50,160 nucleotides of DNA from Saccoglossus kowalevskii (lineage: Eukaryota > Hemichordata > Enteropneusta > Harrimaniidae), in assembly GCF_000003605.2 (NCBI RefSeq), contig NW_003122569.1, positions 1 through 50,160 on the forward strand, in the 5' to 3' direction. Made by a program: the position numbers and the translations under genes. The notes under the pieces were generated by a model. The model made no database searches, had not been told where the DNA came from, and worked only from the letters and a program-made list of their open reading frames with translations. Of the stretch, positions 10,641-22,009 are shown piece after piece. The first letter of the stretch is position 1. Each line of letters opens with the position of its first letter.

Positions 10641-12430
10641 CAGTCTACTATCAAGAGCGTGACGACTTAGGCACCATTGATATCCCCAGTCTACTATGTA
10701 GAGCTTGACGACTTAGGCACCATTGATATCCCCAGTCTACTATGTGGAGTGTGACGACTTAGGCACCATTGATATCCCCAGTCTACTATCTAGAGTGTGA
10801 CGACTTAGGCACCATTGATATACCCAGTCTACTATGTAGAGCTTGACGACTTTGGCACCATTGATATCCCCAGTCTACTATGTGGAGCTTGACGAATTAG
10901 GCACCATTGATATTCCCAGTCTACTATCTAGAGCGTGACGACTTAGGCACCATTGATATACCCAGTCTACTATGTAGAGCTTGACGACTTAGGCACCATT
11001 GATATCCCCAGTCTACTATCTAGAGCGTGACGACTTAGGCACCATTGATATCCCCAGTCTACTATGTAGAGCTTGACGACTTAGGCACCATTGATATCCC
11101 CAGTCTACAATGTGGAGCTTGACGATTTAGGCACCATTGACATCCCCAGTCTACAATGTGGAGCTTGACGACTTAGGCACCATTGACATCCCCAGTCTAC
11201 TATGTGGAACTTGACGACTTAGGCACCATTGACATCCCCAGTCTACTATGTGGAACTTGACGACTTAGGCACCATTGACATCCCCAGTCTACTATGTGGA
11301 GTGTGACGACTTAGGTACCATTGATATCCCCAGTCTACTATGTGGGGTGTGACGACTTAGGCACCATTGATATCCCCAGTCTACTATGTGGAGTGTGACG
11401 ACTTAGGCACCGTTGACATCCCCAGTCTACTATGTGGAGCGTGACGACTTAGGCACCATTGATATACCCAGTCTACTATGTGGAGCGTGACGACTTAGGC
11501 ACCATTAACATCCCCAGTCTACTATGTGGAGCGTGACGACTTAGGCACCATTGACATCCCCAGTCTACTATGTGGAGTGTGACGACTTAGGTACCATTGA
11601 TATCCCCAGTCTACTATGTGGAGTGTGACGACTTAGGTACCATTGATATCCCCAGTCTACTATCTAGAGCTTGACGACTTAGGCACCATTGATATCCCCA
11701 GTCTACTATGTGGAGCTGAGCTTGACGACTTAGGTACCATTGATATCCCCAGTCTACTATGTGGAGCTGAGCTTGACGACTTAGGCACCATTGATATTTC
11801 CAGTCTACTATGTGGTGATTGACGACTTAGGCACCATTGGTATCCCTAGTCTACTCTGTGGAGCTTGACGACTTAGGCACCATTGATATCCCCAGTCTAC
11901 TATCAAGAGCGTGACGACTTAGGCACCATTGATATCCCCAGTCTACTATGTGGAGCTTGACGAATTAGGCACCATTGATATTCCCAGTCTACTATCTAGA
12001 GCGTGACGACTTAGGCACCATTGATATAGCCAGTCTACTATGTAGAGCTTGACGACTTAGGCACCATTGATATCCCCAGTCTACTATCTAGAGCGTGACG
12101 ACTTAGGCACCATTGATATCCCCAGTCTACTATGTAGAGCTTGACGACTTAGGCACCATTGATATCCCCAGTCTACAATGTGGAGCTTGACGACTTAGGC
12201 ACCATTGACATCCCCAGTCTACAATGTGGAGCTTGACGACTTAGGCACCATTGACATCCCCAGTCTACTATGTGGAACTTGACGACTTAGGCACCATTGA
12301 CATCCCCAGTCTACTATGTGGAACTTGACGACTTAGGCACCATTGACATCCCCAGTCTACTATGTGGAGTGTGACGACTTATGTACCATTGATATCCCCA
12401 GTCTACTATGTGGGGTGTGACGACTTAGGC
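10641..12430. repeat. HOR block epsilon, copies 1 and 2 (incomplete)
   Basis: Contains the same series as the 1206-bp tandem at 23975-26401: cassette, GTGGTGATTGACG (10557 and 11812), TATCAAGAG, GACGACTTTGG, GATATTCCC, CTACAATGTGG, GTGGAACTTG pairs and TGTGGGGTG (11341 and 12409). The two copies are 1255 bp apart at the first marker and 1068 at the last. They therefore differ by several whole monomers plus stray bases inherited from the preceding patch. Confidence 0.78.
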
Positions 12431-13725
12431 ACCATTGATATCCCCAGTCTATTATGTAGAGCTTGACGACTTAGGCACCATTGATATCCCCAGTCTACTA
12501 TGTGGAGCTTGACGAATAAGGCACCATTGATATCCCCAGTCTACTATCTAGAGCGTGACGACTTAGGCACCATTGATATCCCAGTCTACTATCTAGAGCG
12601 TGACGACTTAGGCACCATTGATATCCCCAGTCTACTATGTAGAGCTTGACGACTTAGGCACCATTGATATCCCCAGTCTACAATGTGGAGCTTGACGACT
12701 TAGGCACCATTGACATCCCCAGTCTACTCTGTGGAGTGTGACGACTTAGGTTCCATTGATATCCCCAGTCTACTATGTGGAGTGTGACGACTTAGGTACC
12801 AATGATATCCCCAGTCTACTATGTGGAGCGTGACGACTTAGGCACCATTGACATTCCCAGTCTACTATGTGGAGCGTGACGACTTAGGCACCATTGATAT
12901 ACCCAGTCTACTATGTGGAGTGTGACGACTTAGGCACCATTGATATCCCCAGTCTACTATCTAGAGCTTGACGACTTAGGCACCATTGATATCCCCAGTC
13001 TACTATGTGGAGCTGAGCTTGACGACTTAGGTACCATTGATATCCCCAGTCTACTATGTGGAGCTGAGCTTGACGACTTAGGCACCATTGATATTTCCAG
13101 TCTACTATGTGGTGCTTGACGACTTAGGCACCATTGGTATCCCCAGTCTACTCTGTGGAGCTTGACGACTTAGGCACCATTGATATCCCCAGTCTACTAT
13201 CAAGAGCGTGACGACTTAGGCACCATTGATATCCCCAGTCTACTATGTAGAACGTGACGACTTAGGCACCATTGATATACCCAGTCTACTATGTGGAGGG
13301 TAACGACTTAGGCACCATTGACATCCCCAGTCTACTATGTGGAGCGTGACGACTTAGGTACCATTGATATACCCAGTCTACTATGTGGAGCGTGACGACT
13401 AGGCACCATTGACATCCCCAGTCTACTATGTGGAGCGTGATGACTTAGGCACCATTGATATACACAGTCTACTATGTGGAGCGTGACGACTTAGGCACCA
13501 TTGACATCCCCCGTCTACTATGTGGAGCGTGACGACTTAGGCACCATTGATATACCCAGTCTACTATGTGGAGCGTGACGACTTAGGCACCATTGACATC
13601 CCCAGTCTACTATGTGGAGCGTGACGACTTAGGCACCATTGATATACCCAGTCTACTATGTGGAGTGTGACGACATAGGCACCATTCACATCCCCAGTCT
13701 CCTATGTGGAGCGTGACGACTTAGG
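12431..13725. repeat. HOR block alpha, copy 2 (first of a tandem)
   Basis: Marker order as in alpha copy 1: TCTATTATG (12448), GACGAATAAGG (12511), ATATCCCAGTC one base short (12575), CTACAATGTGG, GGTTCC, ACCAATGATATC, cassette (13013), TATCAAGAG (13198), GAGGGTAACG (13296), GACGACTAGG one base short (13394) and CATTCACATCC. The next copy begins at about 13946 with the same markers. Confidence 0.83.
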
Positions 13726-15204
13726 CACTATTGATATCCCCAGTCTACTATCTAGAGTGTGACGACTTAGGCACCATTGATATACCCAGTCTACTATGTA
13801 GAGCTTGACGACTTAGGCACTATTGATATCCCCAGTCTACTATGTGGAGCTTGACGAATTAGGCACCATTGATATTCCCAGTCTACTATCTAGAGCGTGG
13901 CGACTTAGGCACCATTGATATCCCCAGTCTACTATGTAGAGCGTGACGACTTAGGCACCATTGATATCCCCAGTCTATTATGTAGAGCTTGACGACTTAG
14001 GCACCATTGATATCCCCAGTCTACTATGTGGAGCTTGACGAATACGGCACCATTGATATCCCCAGTCTACTATCCAGAGCGTGACGACTTAGGCACCATT
14101 GATATCCCAGTCTACTATCTAGAGCGTGACGACTTAGGCACCATTGATATCCCCAGTCTACTATGTAGAGCTTGACGACTTAGGCACCATTGATATCCCC
14201 AGTCTACAATGTGGAGCTTGACGACTTAGGCACCATTGCATCCCCAGTCTACTCTGTGGAGTGTGACGACTTAGGTTCCATTGATATCCCCAGTCTACTA
14301 TGTGGAGTGTGACGACTTAGGTACCAATGATATCCCCAGTCTACTATGTGGAGCGTGACGACTTAGGCACCATTGACATTCCCAGTCTACTATGTGGAGC
14401 GTGACGACTTAGGCACCATTGATATACCCAGTCTACTATGTGGAGTGTGACGACTTAGGCACCATTGATATCCCCAGTCTACTATCTAGAGCTTGACGAC
14501 TTAGGCACCATTGATATCCCCAGTCTACTATGTGGAGCTGAGCTTGACGACTTAGGTACCATTGATATCCCCAGTCTACTATGTGGAGCTGAGCTTGACG
14601 ACTTAGGCACCATTGATATTTCCAGTCTACTATGTGGTGCTTGACGACTTAGGCACCATTGGTATCCCCAGTCTACTCTGTGGAGCTTGACGACTTAGGC
14701 ACCATTGATATCCCCAGTCTACTATGTAGAGCGTGACGACTTAGGCACCATTGATATACCCAGTCTACTATGTGGAGGGTAACGACTTAGGCACCATTGA
14801 CATCCCCAGTCTACTATGTGGAGCGTGACGACTTAGGTACCATTGATATACCCAGTCTACTATGTGGAGCGTGACGACTAGGCACCATTGACATCCCCAG
14901 TCTACTATGTGGAGCGTGATGACTTAGGCACCATTGATATACACAGTCTACTATGTGGAGCGTGACGACTTAGGCACCATTGACATCCCCCGTCTACTAT
15001 GTGGAGCGTGACGACTTAGGCACCATTGATATACCCAGTCTACTATGTGGAGCGTGACGACTTAGGCACCATTGACATCCGCAGTCTACTATGTGGAGCG
15101 TGACGACTTAGGCACCATTGATATACCCAGTCTACTATGTGGAGTGTGACGACTTAGGCACCATTCACATCCCCAGTCTACTATGTGGAGCGTGACGACT
15201 TAGG
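13726..15204. repeat. HOR block alpha, copy 3 (second of a tandem)
   Basis: Repeats copy 2 at offset 1526 (TCTATTATG at 13974, ATATCCCAGTC at 14101) and then 1479 (GACGACTAGG at 14873). The 47-bp change is explained by loss of the TATCAAGAG monomer (46 bp) and one base in ATTGCATCCC near 14238. Because both copies share two one-base deletions (in GATATCCCAG and in GACGACTAGG), the duplication is younger than those deletions. About 13726-13945 is ordinary spacer satellite. Confidence 0.83.
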
Positions 15205-16150
15205 CACCATTGATATACCCAGTCTACTATGTGGAGCGTGACGACTTAGGCACCATTGATATACCCAGTCTATTGTGTGGAGCGTGACGACTTAGGCACC
15301 ATTGACATCCCCAGTCTACTATGTGGAGTGTGACGACTTAGGTACCATTGATATCCCCAGTCTACTATGTGGAGTGTGACGACTTAGGTACCATTGATAT
15401 CCCCAGTCTACTATGTGGAGCGTGACGACTTAGGCACCATTGACACCCCCAGTCTACTATGTGGAGCGTGACGACTTAGGCACCATTGATATACCTAGTC
15501 TACTATGTGGAGCATGACGACTTATGCACCATTGACATCCCCAGTCTACTATGTGGAGCGTGACGACATAGGCACCATTGATATCCCCAGTCTACTATCT
15601 AGAGCGTGACGACTTAGGTACCATTGATATCCCCGTCTACTATGTGGAGTGTGACGACTTAGGTACCATTGATATCCCCAGTCAACTATGTGGAGAGTGA
15701 CGACTTAGGCACCATTGACATCCCCAGTCTACTATGTGGAGCGTGACGACTTAGGCACCATTGATATACCTAGTCTACCATGTGGAGCGTGACGACTTAG
15801 GCACCATTTATATACCTAGTCTACTATGTGGAGCGTGACGACTTATGCACCATTGACATCCCCAGTCTACTATGTGGAGCGTGACGACTTAGGCACCATT
15901 GATATCCCCAGTCTACTATGTGCAGCTTGACGACTTAGGCACCATTGATATCCCCAGTCTACTATCTAGAGCGTGACGACTTAGGCACCATTGATATCCC
16001 CAGTCTACTATGTGGAGCTGAGCTTAACGACTTAGGTACCATTGATATCCCCAGTCTACTATGTGGAGCTGAGCTTGACGACTTAGGCACCATTGATATT
16101 TCCAGTCTACTATGTGGAGCTTGACGACTTAGGCACCATTGGTATCCCCA
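15205..16150. repeat. HOR block beta, copy 3
   Basis: Beta markers are present: GACACCCCC (near 15443), GAGCATGACG, CCCCGTCTAC, GAGAGTGACG, TCTACCATG, TGTGCAGCTT and GAGCTTAAC with the cassette at 16018 (offset 13871 from 2147). The TGTGCAGCTT monomer with TTGG seen in copies 1 and 2 is missing, and GACGACATAGG stands nearby. Confidence 0.78.
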
Positions 16151-16822
16151 GTCGACTCTGTGGAGCTTGACGACTTAGGCACCATTGATATCCCCAGTCT
16201 ACTATGTAGAGCTAGACGACTTAGGCACCATTGATATCCCCGGTCTGCTATGTGGAGTGTGACGACTTAGGCACCATTGATATCCCCAGTCTACTATCTA
16301 GAGCGTGACGACTTAGGCACCATTGATATCCCCAGTCTACTATGTAGAGCTTGACGACTTAGGCACCATTGATATCCCCAGTCTACTATGTGGAACTTGA
16401 CGAATTAGGCACCATTGATATCCCCAGTCTACTATCTAGAGCGTGACGACTTAGGCACCATTGATATCCCCAGTCTACTATGTAGAGCTTGACGACTTAG
16501 GCATCATTGATATCCCCAGTCTACTATGTGGAGTGTGACGACTTAGGCACCATTGGTATCCCCAGTCTACTATGTGGAGCTTGACGACTTAGGCACCATT
16601 GATATCCCCAGTCTACTATCTAGAGCGTGACGACTTAGGCACCATTGATATCCCCAGTCTACTATGTGGAGCTGAGCTTGACGACTTAGGTACCGTTGAT
16701 ATCCCCAGTCTACTATGTGGAGCTGAGCTTGACGACTTAGGCACCATTGATATTTCCAGTCTACTATGTGGAGCTTGACGACTTAGGCACCATTGGTATC
16801 CCCAGTCTACTCTGTGGAGCTT
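16151..16822. repeat. Cassette block before the out-of-register junction
   Basis: Ordinary 46-bp monomers (CTATCTAGAG, GTAGAGCTT, GTGGAACTTG types), the rare CGGTCTGCTATG (near 16240), and the cassette at 16672 with GGTACCGTTG. The block runs up to the abnormal junction at 16851. Confidence 0.78.
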
Positions 16823-16883
16823 GACGACGTAGGCACCATTGATATCCCCAGCATTGATATACCCAGTCTACTATGTAGAGCTT
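16823..16883. repeat. 61-bp hybrid monomer (out-of-register junction)
   Basis: Successive GACGAC motifs lie at 16823 and 16884, 61 bp apart. The unit begins as a GATATCCCCAG monomer (with GACGACGTAGG) and at about 16851 jumps straight to CATTGATATACCCAG of another monomer. The length equals a 92-bp dimer less 31 bp. This is a clear break of the 46-bp register, expected of a deletion between misaligned monomers. Confidence 0.88.
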
Positions 16884-17435
16884 GACGACTTAGGCACTAT
16901 TGATATCCCCAGTCTACTATGTGGAGCTTGACGAATTAGGCACCATTGATATTCCCAGTCTACTATCTAGAGCGTGACGACTTAGGCACCATTGATATAC
17001 CCAGTCTACTATGTAGAGCTTGACGACTTAGGCACCATTGACATCCCCAGTCTACTATGTAGAGCTTGACGACTTAGGCACCATTGATATCCCCAGTCTA
17101 CTATGTAGAGCGTGACGACTTAGGCACCATTGATATCCCCAGTCTATTATGTAGAGCTTGACGACTTAGGCACCATTGATATCCCCAGTCTACTATGTGG
17201 AGCTTGACGAATTAGGCACCATTGATATTCCCAGTCTACTATCTAGAGCGTGACGACTTAGGCACCATTGATATACCCAGTCTACTATGTAGAGCTTGAC
17301 GACTTAGGCACCATTGACATCCCCAGTCTACTATGTAGAGCTTGACGACTTAGGCACCATTGATATCCCCAGTCTACTATGTAGAGCGTGACGACTTAGG
17401 CACCATCGATATCCCCAGTCTATTATGTAGAGCGT
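16884..17435. repeat. Tandem 276-bp HOR (six monomers), two copies
   Basis: GACGAATTAGG lies at about 16931 and again exactly 276 bp (6 x 46) later, near 17207. The monomer order (GAATTAGG with GATATTCCC, then CTATCTAGAG, GATATACCC, GACATCCCC, GTAGAGCTT, GTAGAGCGT with TCTATTATG) is the same in both. The second copy ends near 17435, with a single CATCGATATC change. Confidence 0.82.
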
Positions 17436-18670
17436 GACGACTTAGGCACCATTGATATCCCCAGTCTATTATGTAGAGCTTGACGACTTAGGCACCATTG
17501 ATATCCCCAGTCTACTATGTGGAGCTTGACGAATAAGGCACCATTGATATCCCCAGTCTACTATCTAGAGCGTGACGACTTAGGCACCATTGATATCCCC
17601 AGTCTACTATCTAGAGCGTGACAACTTAGGCACCATTGATATCCCCAGTCTACTATGTAGAGCTTGACGACTTAGGCACCATTGATATCCCCAGTCTACA
17701 ATGTGGAGCTTGACGACTTAGGCACCATTGACATCCCCAGTCTACTCTGTGGAGTGTGACGACTTAGGTTCCATTGATATCCCCAGTCTACTATGTGGAG
17801 TGTGACGACTTAGGTACCAATGATATCCCCTGACTACTATGTGGAGCGTGACGACTTAGGCACCATTGACATCCCCAGTCTACTATGTGGAACTTGACGA
17901 CTTAGGCACCATTGACATCCCCAGTCTACTATGTGTAGTGTGACGACTTAGGTACCATTGATATCCCCAGTCTACTATGTGGAGCGTGACGACTTAGGCA
18001 CCATTGACATCCCCAGTCTACTATGTGGAGCGTGACGACTTAGGCACCATTGATATACCCAGTCTATTATGTGGAGCGTGACGACTTAGGCACCATTGAC
18101 ATCCCCAGTCTACTATGTGGAGCGTGACGACTTAGGCACCATTGATATACCCAGTCTACTATGTGGAGCGTAACGACTTAGGCACCATTGACATCCCCAG
18201 TCTACTATGTGGAGCGTGACGACTTAGGTACCATTGATATACCCAGTCTACTATGTGGAGCGTGACGACTTAGGCACCATTGATATCCCCAGTCTACTAT
18301 GTGGAGCGTGATGACTTAGGCACCATTGATATACACAGTCTACTATGTGGAGCGTGACGACATAGGCACCATTGACATCCCCAGTCTACTATGTGGAGCG
18401 TGACGACTTAGGCACCATTGATATACCCAGTCTACTATGTGGAGTGTGACGACTTAGGCACCATTGACATCCCCAGTCTACTATGTGGAGCTTGACGACT
18501 TAGACACAATTGACATCCCCAGTCTACTATGTGGAGTGTGACGACTTAGGTACCATTGATATCCCCAGTCTACTATGTGGAGTGTGACGACTTAGGTACC
18601 ATTGATATCCCCAGTCTACTATGTGGAGCGTGACGACTTAGGCACCATTGACACCCCCAGTCTACTATGT
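17436..18670. repeat. HOR block zeta, copy 1
   Basis: Contains CTGACTACTATG (17831 for TGACTA), GTGTAGTGTGACG, a long GACATC/GATATAC dimer run with TCTATTATG (18063) and GACGACATAGG (18359), and runs on to CATCTTTGATATC (18781). The same series closes the array at 49040-50135. The offset is 31241 at 17831 and 31149 at 18781, a difference of one 92-bp dimer. The middle part also matches 6057-6690 at offset 11982. Confidence 0.82.
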
Positions 18671-19340
18671 GGAGCGTGACGACTTAGGCACCATTGATAT
18701 ACCTAGTCTACTATGTGGAGCATGACGACTTATGCACCATTGACATCCCCAGTCTACTATGTGGAGCGTGACGACTTAGGCATCTTTGATATCCCCAGTC
18801 TACTATGTGCAGCTTGACCACTTGGGTACCATTGATATCCCCAGTCTACTATCTAAAGCGTGACGAGTTAGGTACCATTGATATCCCCGTCTACTATGTG
18901 GAGTGTGACGACTTAGGTACCATTGATATCCCCAGTCTACTATGTGGAGCGTGACGACTTATGCACCATTGACATCCCCAGTCTACTATGTGGAGCGTGA
19001 CGACTTAGGCACCATTGATATACCTAGTCTTCCATGTGGATCGTGACGACTTATGCACCATTGACATCCCCAGTCTACTATGTGGAGCGTGACGACTTAG
19101 GCACCATTGATATCCCCAGTCTACTATCTAGAGTGTGACGACTTAGGCACCATTGATATCCCCAGTCTACTATGTGGAGCTGAGCTTGACGACTTAGGTA
19201 CCATTGATATCCCCAGTCTACTATGTGGAGCTGAGCTTGACGACTTAGGCACCATAGATATTTCCAGTCTACTATGTGGAGCTTGACGACTTAGGCACCA
19301 TTGGTATCCCCAGTCTACTCTGTGGAGCTTGACGACTTAG
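18671..19340. repeat. HOR block gamma, copy 2
   Basis: Shares CTAAAGCGTG (18853), TTCCATGTGGATCG (19030), the cassette (19180) and ACCATAGATATTTC with 5392-6056 at offset 13279. Its first half, including CATCTTTGATATC and GCAGCTTGACCACTTGG (near 18810), is shared with the array end, which stops at the base equivalent to about 18988. Confidence 0.83.
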
Positions 19341-20690
19341 GCACCATTGATATCCCCAGTCTACTATCTAGAGCGTGGCGACTTAGGCACCATTGATATC
19401 CCCAGTCTACTATGTAGAGCTAGACGACTTAGGCACCATTGATATCCCCAGTCTATTATGTAGAGCTTGACGACTTAGGCACCATTGATATCCCCAGTCT
19501 ACTATGTGGAGCTTGACGAATAAGGCACCATTGATATCCCCAGTCTACTATCTAGAGCGTGACGACTTAGGCACCATTGATATCCCCAGTCTACTATCTA
19601 GAGCGTGACGACTTAGGCACCATTGATATCCCCAGTCTACTATGTAGAGCTTGACGACTTAGGCACCATTGATATCCCCAGTCTACAATGTGGAGCTTGA
19701 CGACTTAGGCACCATTGACATCCCCAGTCTACTATGTGGAGTGTAACGACTTACGTTCCATTGATATCCCCAGTCTACTATGTGGAGTGTGACGACTTAG
19801 GTACCATTGATATCCCCTGTCTACTATGTGGAGCGTGACGACTTAGGCACCATTGACATCCCCAGTCTACTATGTGGAACTTGACGACTTAGGCACCATT
19901 GACATCCCCAGTCTACTATGTGGAGTGTGACGACTTAGGTACCATTGATATCCCCAGTCTACTATGTGGAGCGTGACGACTTAGGCACCATTGACATCCC
20001 CAGTCTACTATGTGGAGCGTGACGACTTAGGCACCATTGATATACCCAGTCTATTATGTGGAGCGTGACGATTTAGGCACCATTGACATCCCCAGTCTAC
20101 TATGTGGAGCGTGACGACTTACGCACCATTGATATACCCAGTCTATTATGTGGAGCGTGACGACTTAGGCACCATTGACATCCCCAGTCTACTATGTGGA
20201 GCGTGACGACTTAGGCACCATTGATATACCCAGTCTACTATGTGGAGCGTAACGACTTAGGCACCATTGACATCCCCAGTCTACTATGTGGAGCGTGATG
20301 ACTTAGGCACCATTGATATACACAGTCTACTATGTGGTGCGTGACGACTTAGGCACCATTGACATCCCCAGTCTACTATGTGGAGCGTGATGACTTAGGC
20401 ACCATTGATATACCCAGTCTACTATGTGGAGCGTGACGACTTAGGCACCATTGATATACCCAGTCTACTATGTGGAGCGTAACGACTTAGGCACCAATGA
20501 CATCCCCAGTCTACTATGTGGAGCGTGACGACTTAGGTACCATTGATATACCCAGTCTACTATGTGGAGCGTGACGACTTAGGCACCATTGACATCCCCA
20601 GTCTACTATGTGGAGTGTGACGACTTAGTTCCATTGATATCCCCAGTCTACTATGTGGAGTGTGACGACTTAGGTACCATTGATATCCCC
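19341..20690. repeat. Monomer run with 92-bp dimers
   Basis: Begins with CTATCTAGAGCGTGGCG, passes GACGAATAAGG, CTACAATGTGG and GTGTAACGACTTACGTTCC (near 19742), then from about 19975 alternates GACATC and GATATAC monomers with TCTATTATGTGG twice (near 20050 and 20142). GACGACTTAGTTCC near 20623 is one base short. No cassette occurs between 19231 and 21351, one of the longest cassette-free gaps. Confidence 0.78.
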
Positions 20691-22009
20691 TGTCTACTAT
20701 GTGGAGCTTGACGAATTAGGCACCATTGATATCCCCAGTCCACTATCTAGAGCGTGACGACTAAGGCACCATTGATATCCACAGTCTACTATCTAGAGCG
20801 TGACGACTTAGGCACCATTAATATCCCCAGTCTACTATGTAGAGCTTGACGACTTAGGCACCATTGATATCCCCAGTCTACAATGTGGAGCTTGACGACT
20901 TAGGCACCATTGACATCCCCAGTCTACTATGTGGAGTGTGACGACTTAGGTTCCATTGATATCCCCAGTCTACTATGTGGAGTGTGACGACTTAGGTACC
21001 ATTGATATCCCCTGTCTACTATGTGGAGCGTGACGACTTAGGCACCATTGACATCCCCAGTCTACTATGCGGAACTTGACGACTTAGGCACCATTGACAT
21101 CCCCTGTCTACTATGTGGAGTGTGACGACTTAGGCACCATTGATATCCCCAGTCTACTATGTGGAGTGTGACGACTTAGATACCATTGATATCCCCAGTC
21201 TACTATGTGGAGCGTGACGACTTAGGCACCATTGACATCCCCAGTCTACTATGTGGAGCGTGACGACTTAGGCACCATTGATATACCCAGTCTACTATCT
21301 AGAGCTTGACGACTTAGGCACCATTGATATCCCCAGTCTACTATGTGGAGCTGAGCTTGACGACTTAGGTACCATTGATATCCCCAGTCTACTATGTGGA
21401 GCTGAGCTTGACGACTTAGGCACCATTGATATTTCCAGTCTACTATGTGGTGCTTGACGACTTAGGCACCATTGGTATCCCCAGTCTACTCTGTGGAGCT
21501 TGACGACTTAGGCACCATTGATATCCCCAGTCTACTATCAAGAGCGTGACGACTTAGGCACCATTGATATCCCCAGTCTACTATGTAGAGCGTGACGACT
21601 TAGGCACCATTGATATACCCAGTCTACTATGTGGAGCGTAACGACTTAGGCACCATTGACATCCCCAGTCTACTATGTGGAGCGTGACGACTTAGGTACC
21701 ATTGATATACCCAGTCTACTATGTGGAGCGTGACGACTTAGGCACCATTGACATCCCCAGTCTACTATGTGGAGCGTGATGACTTAGGCACCATTGATAT
21801 ACACAATCTACTATGTGGAGCGTGACGACTTAGGCACCATTGACATCCCCCGTCTACTATGTGGAGCGTGACGACTTAGGCACCATTGATATACCCAGTC
21901 TACTATGTGGAGCGTGACGACTTAGGCACCATTGACATCCCCAGTCTACTATGTGGAGCGTGACGACTTAGGCACCATTGATATACCCAGTCTACCATGT
22001 GGAGCGTGA
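20691..22009. repeat. HOR block eta, copy 1
   Basis: GACTAAGG (20759), ATATCCACAGTC, CATTAATATC, GACTTAGATACC (21179), cassette (21351), TATCAAGAG (21536) and a dimer run. It matches 29653-30995 at offset 8953 before about 21290 and 8999 after it; the change is one inserted monomer in the later copy. Its first 400 bp have a third copy at 41660-42080. Confidence 0.84.
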
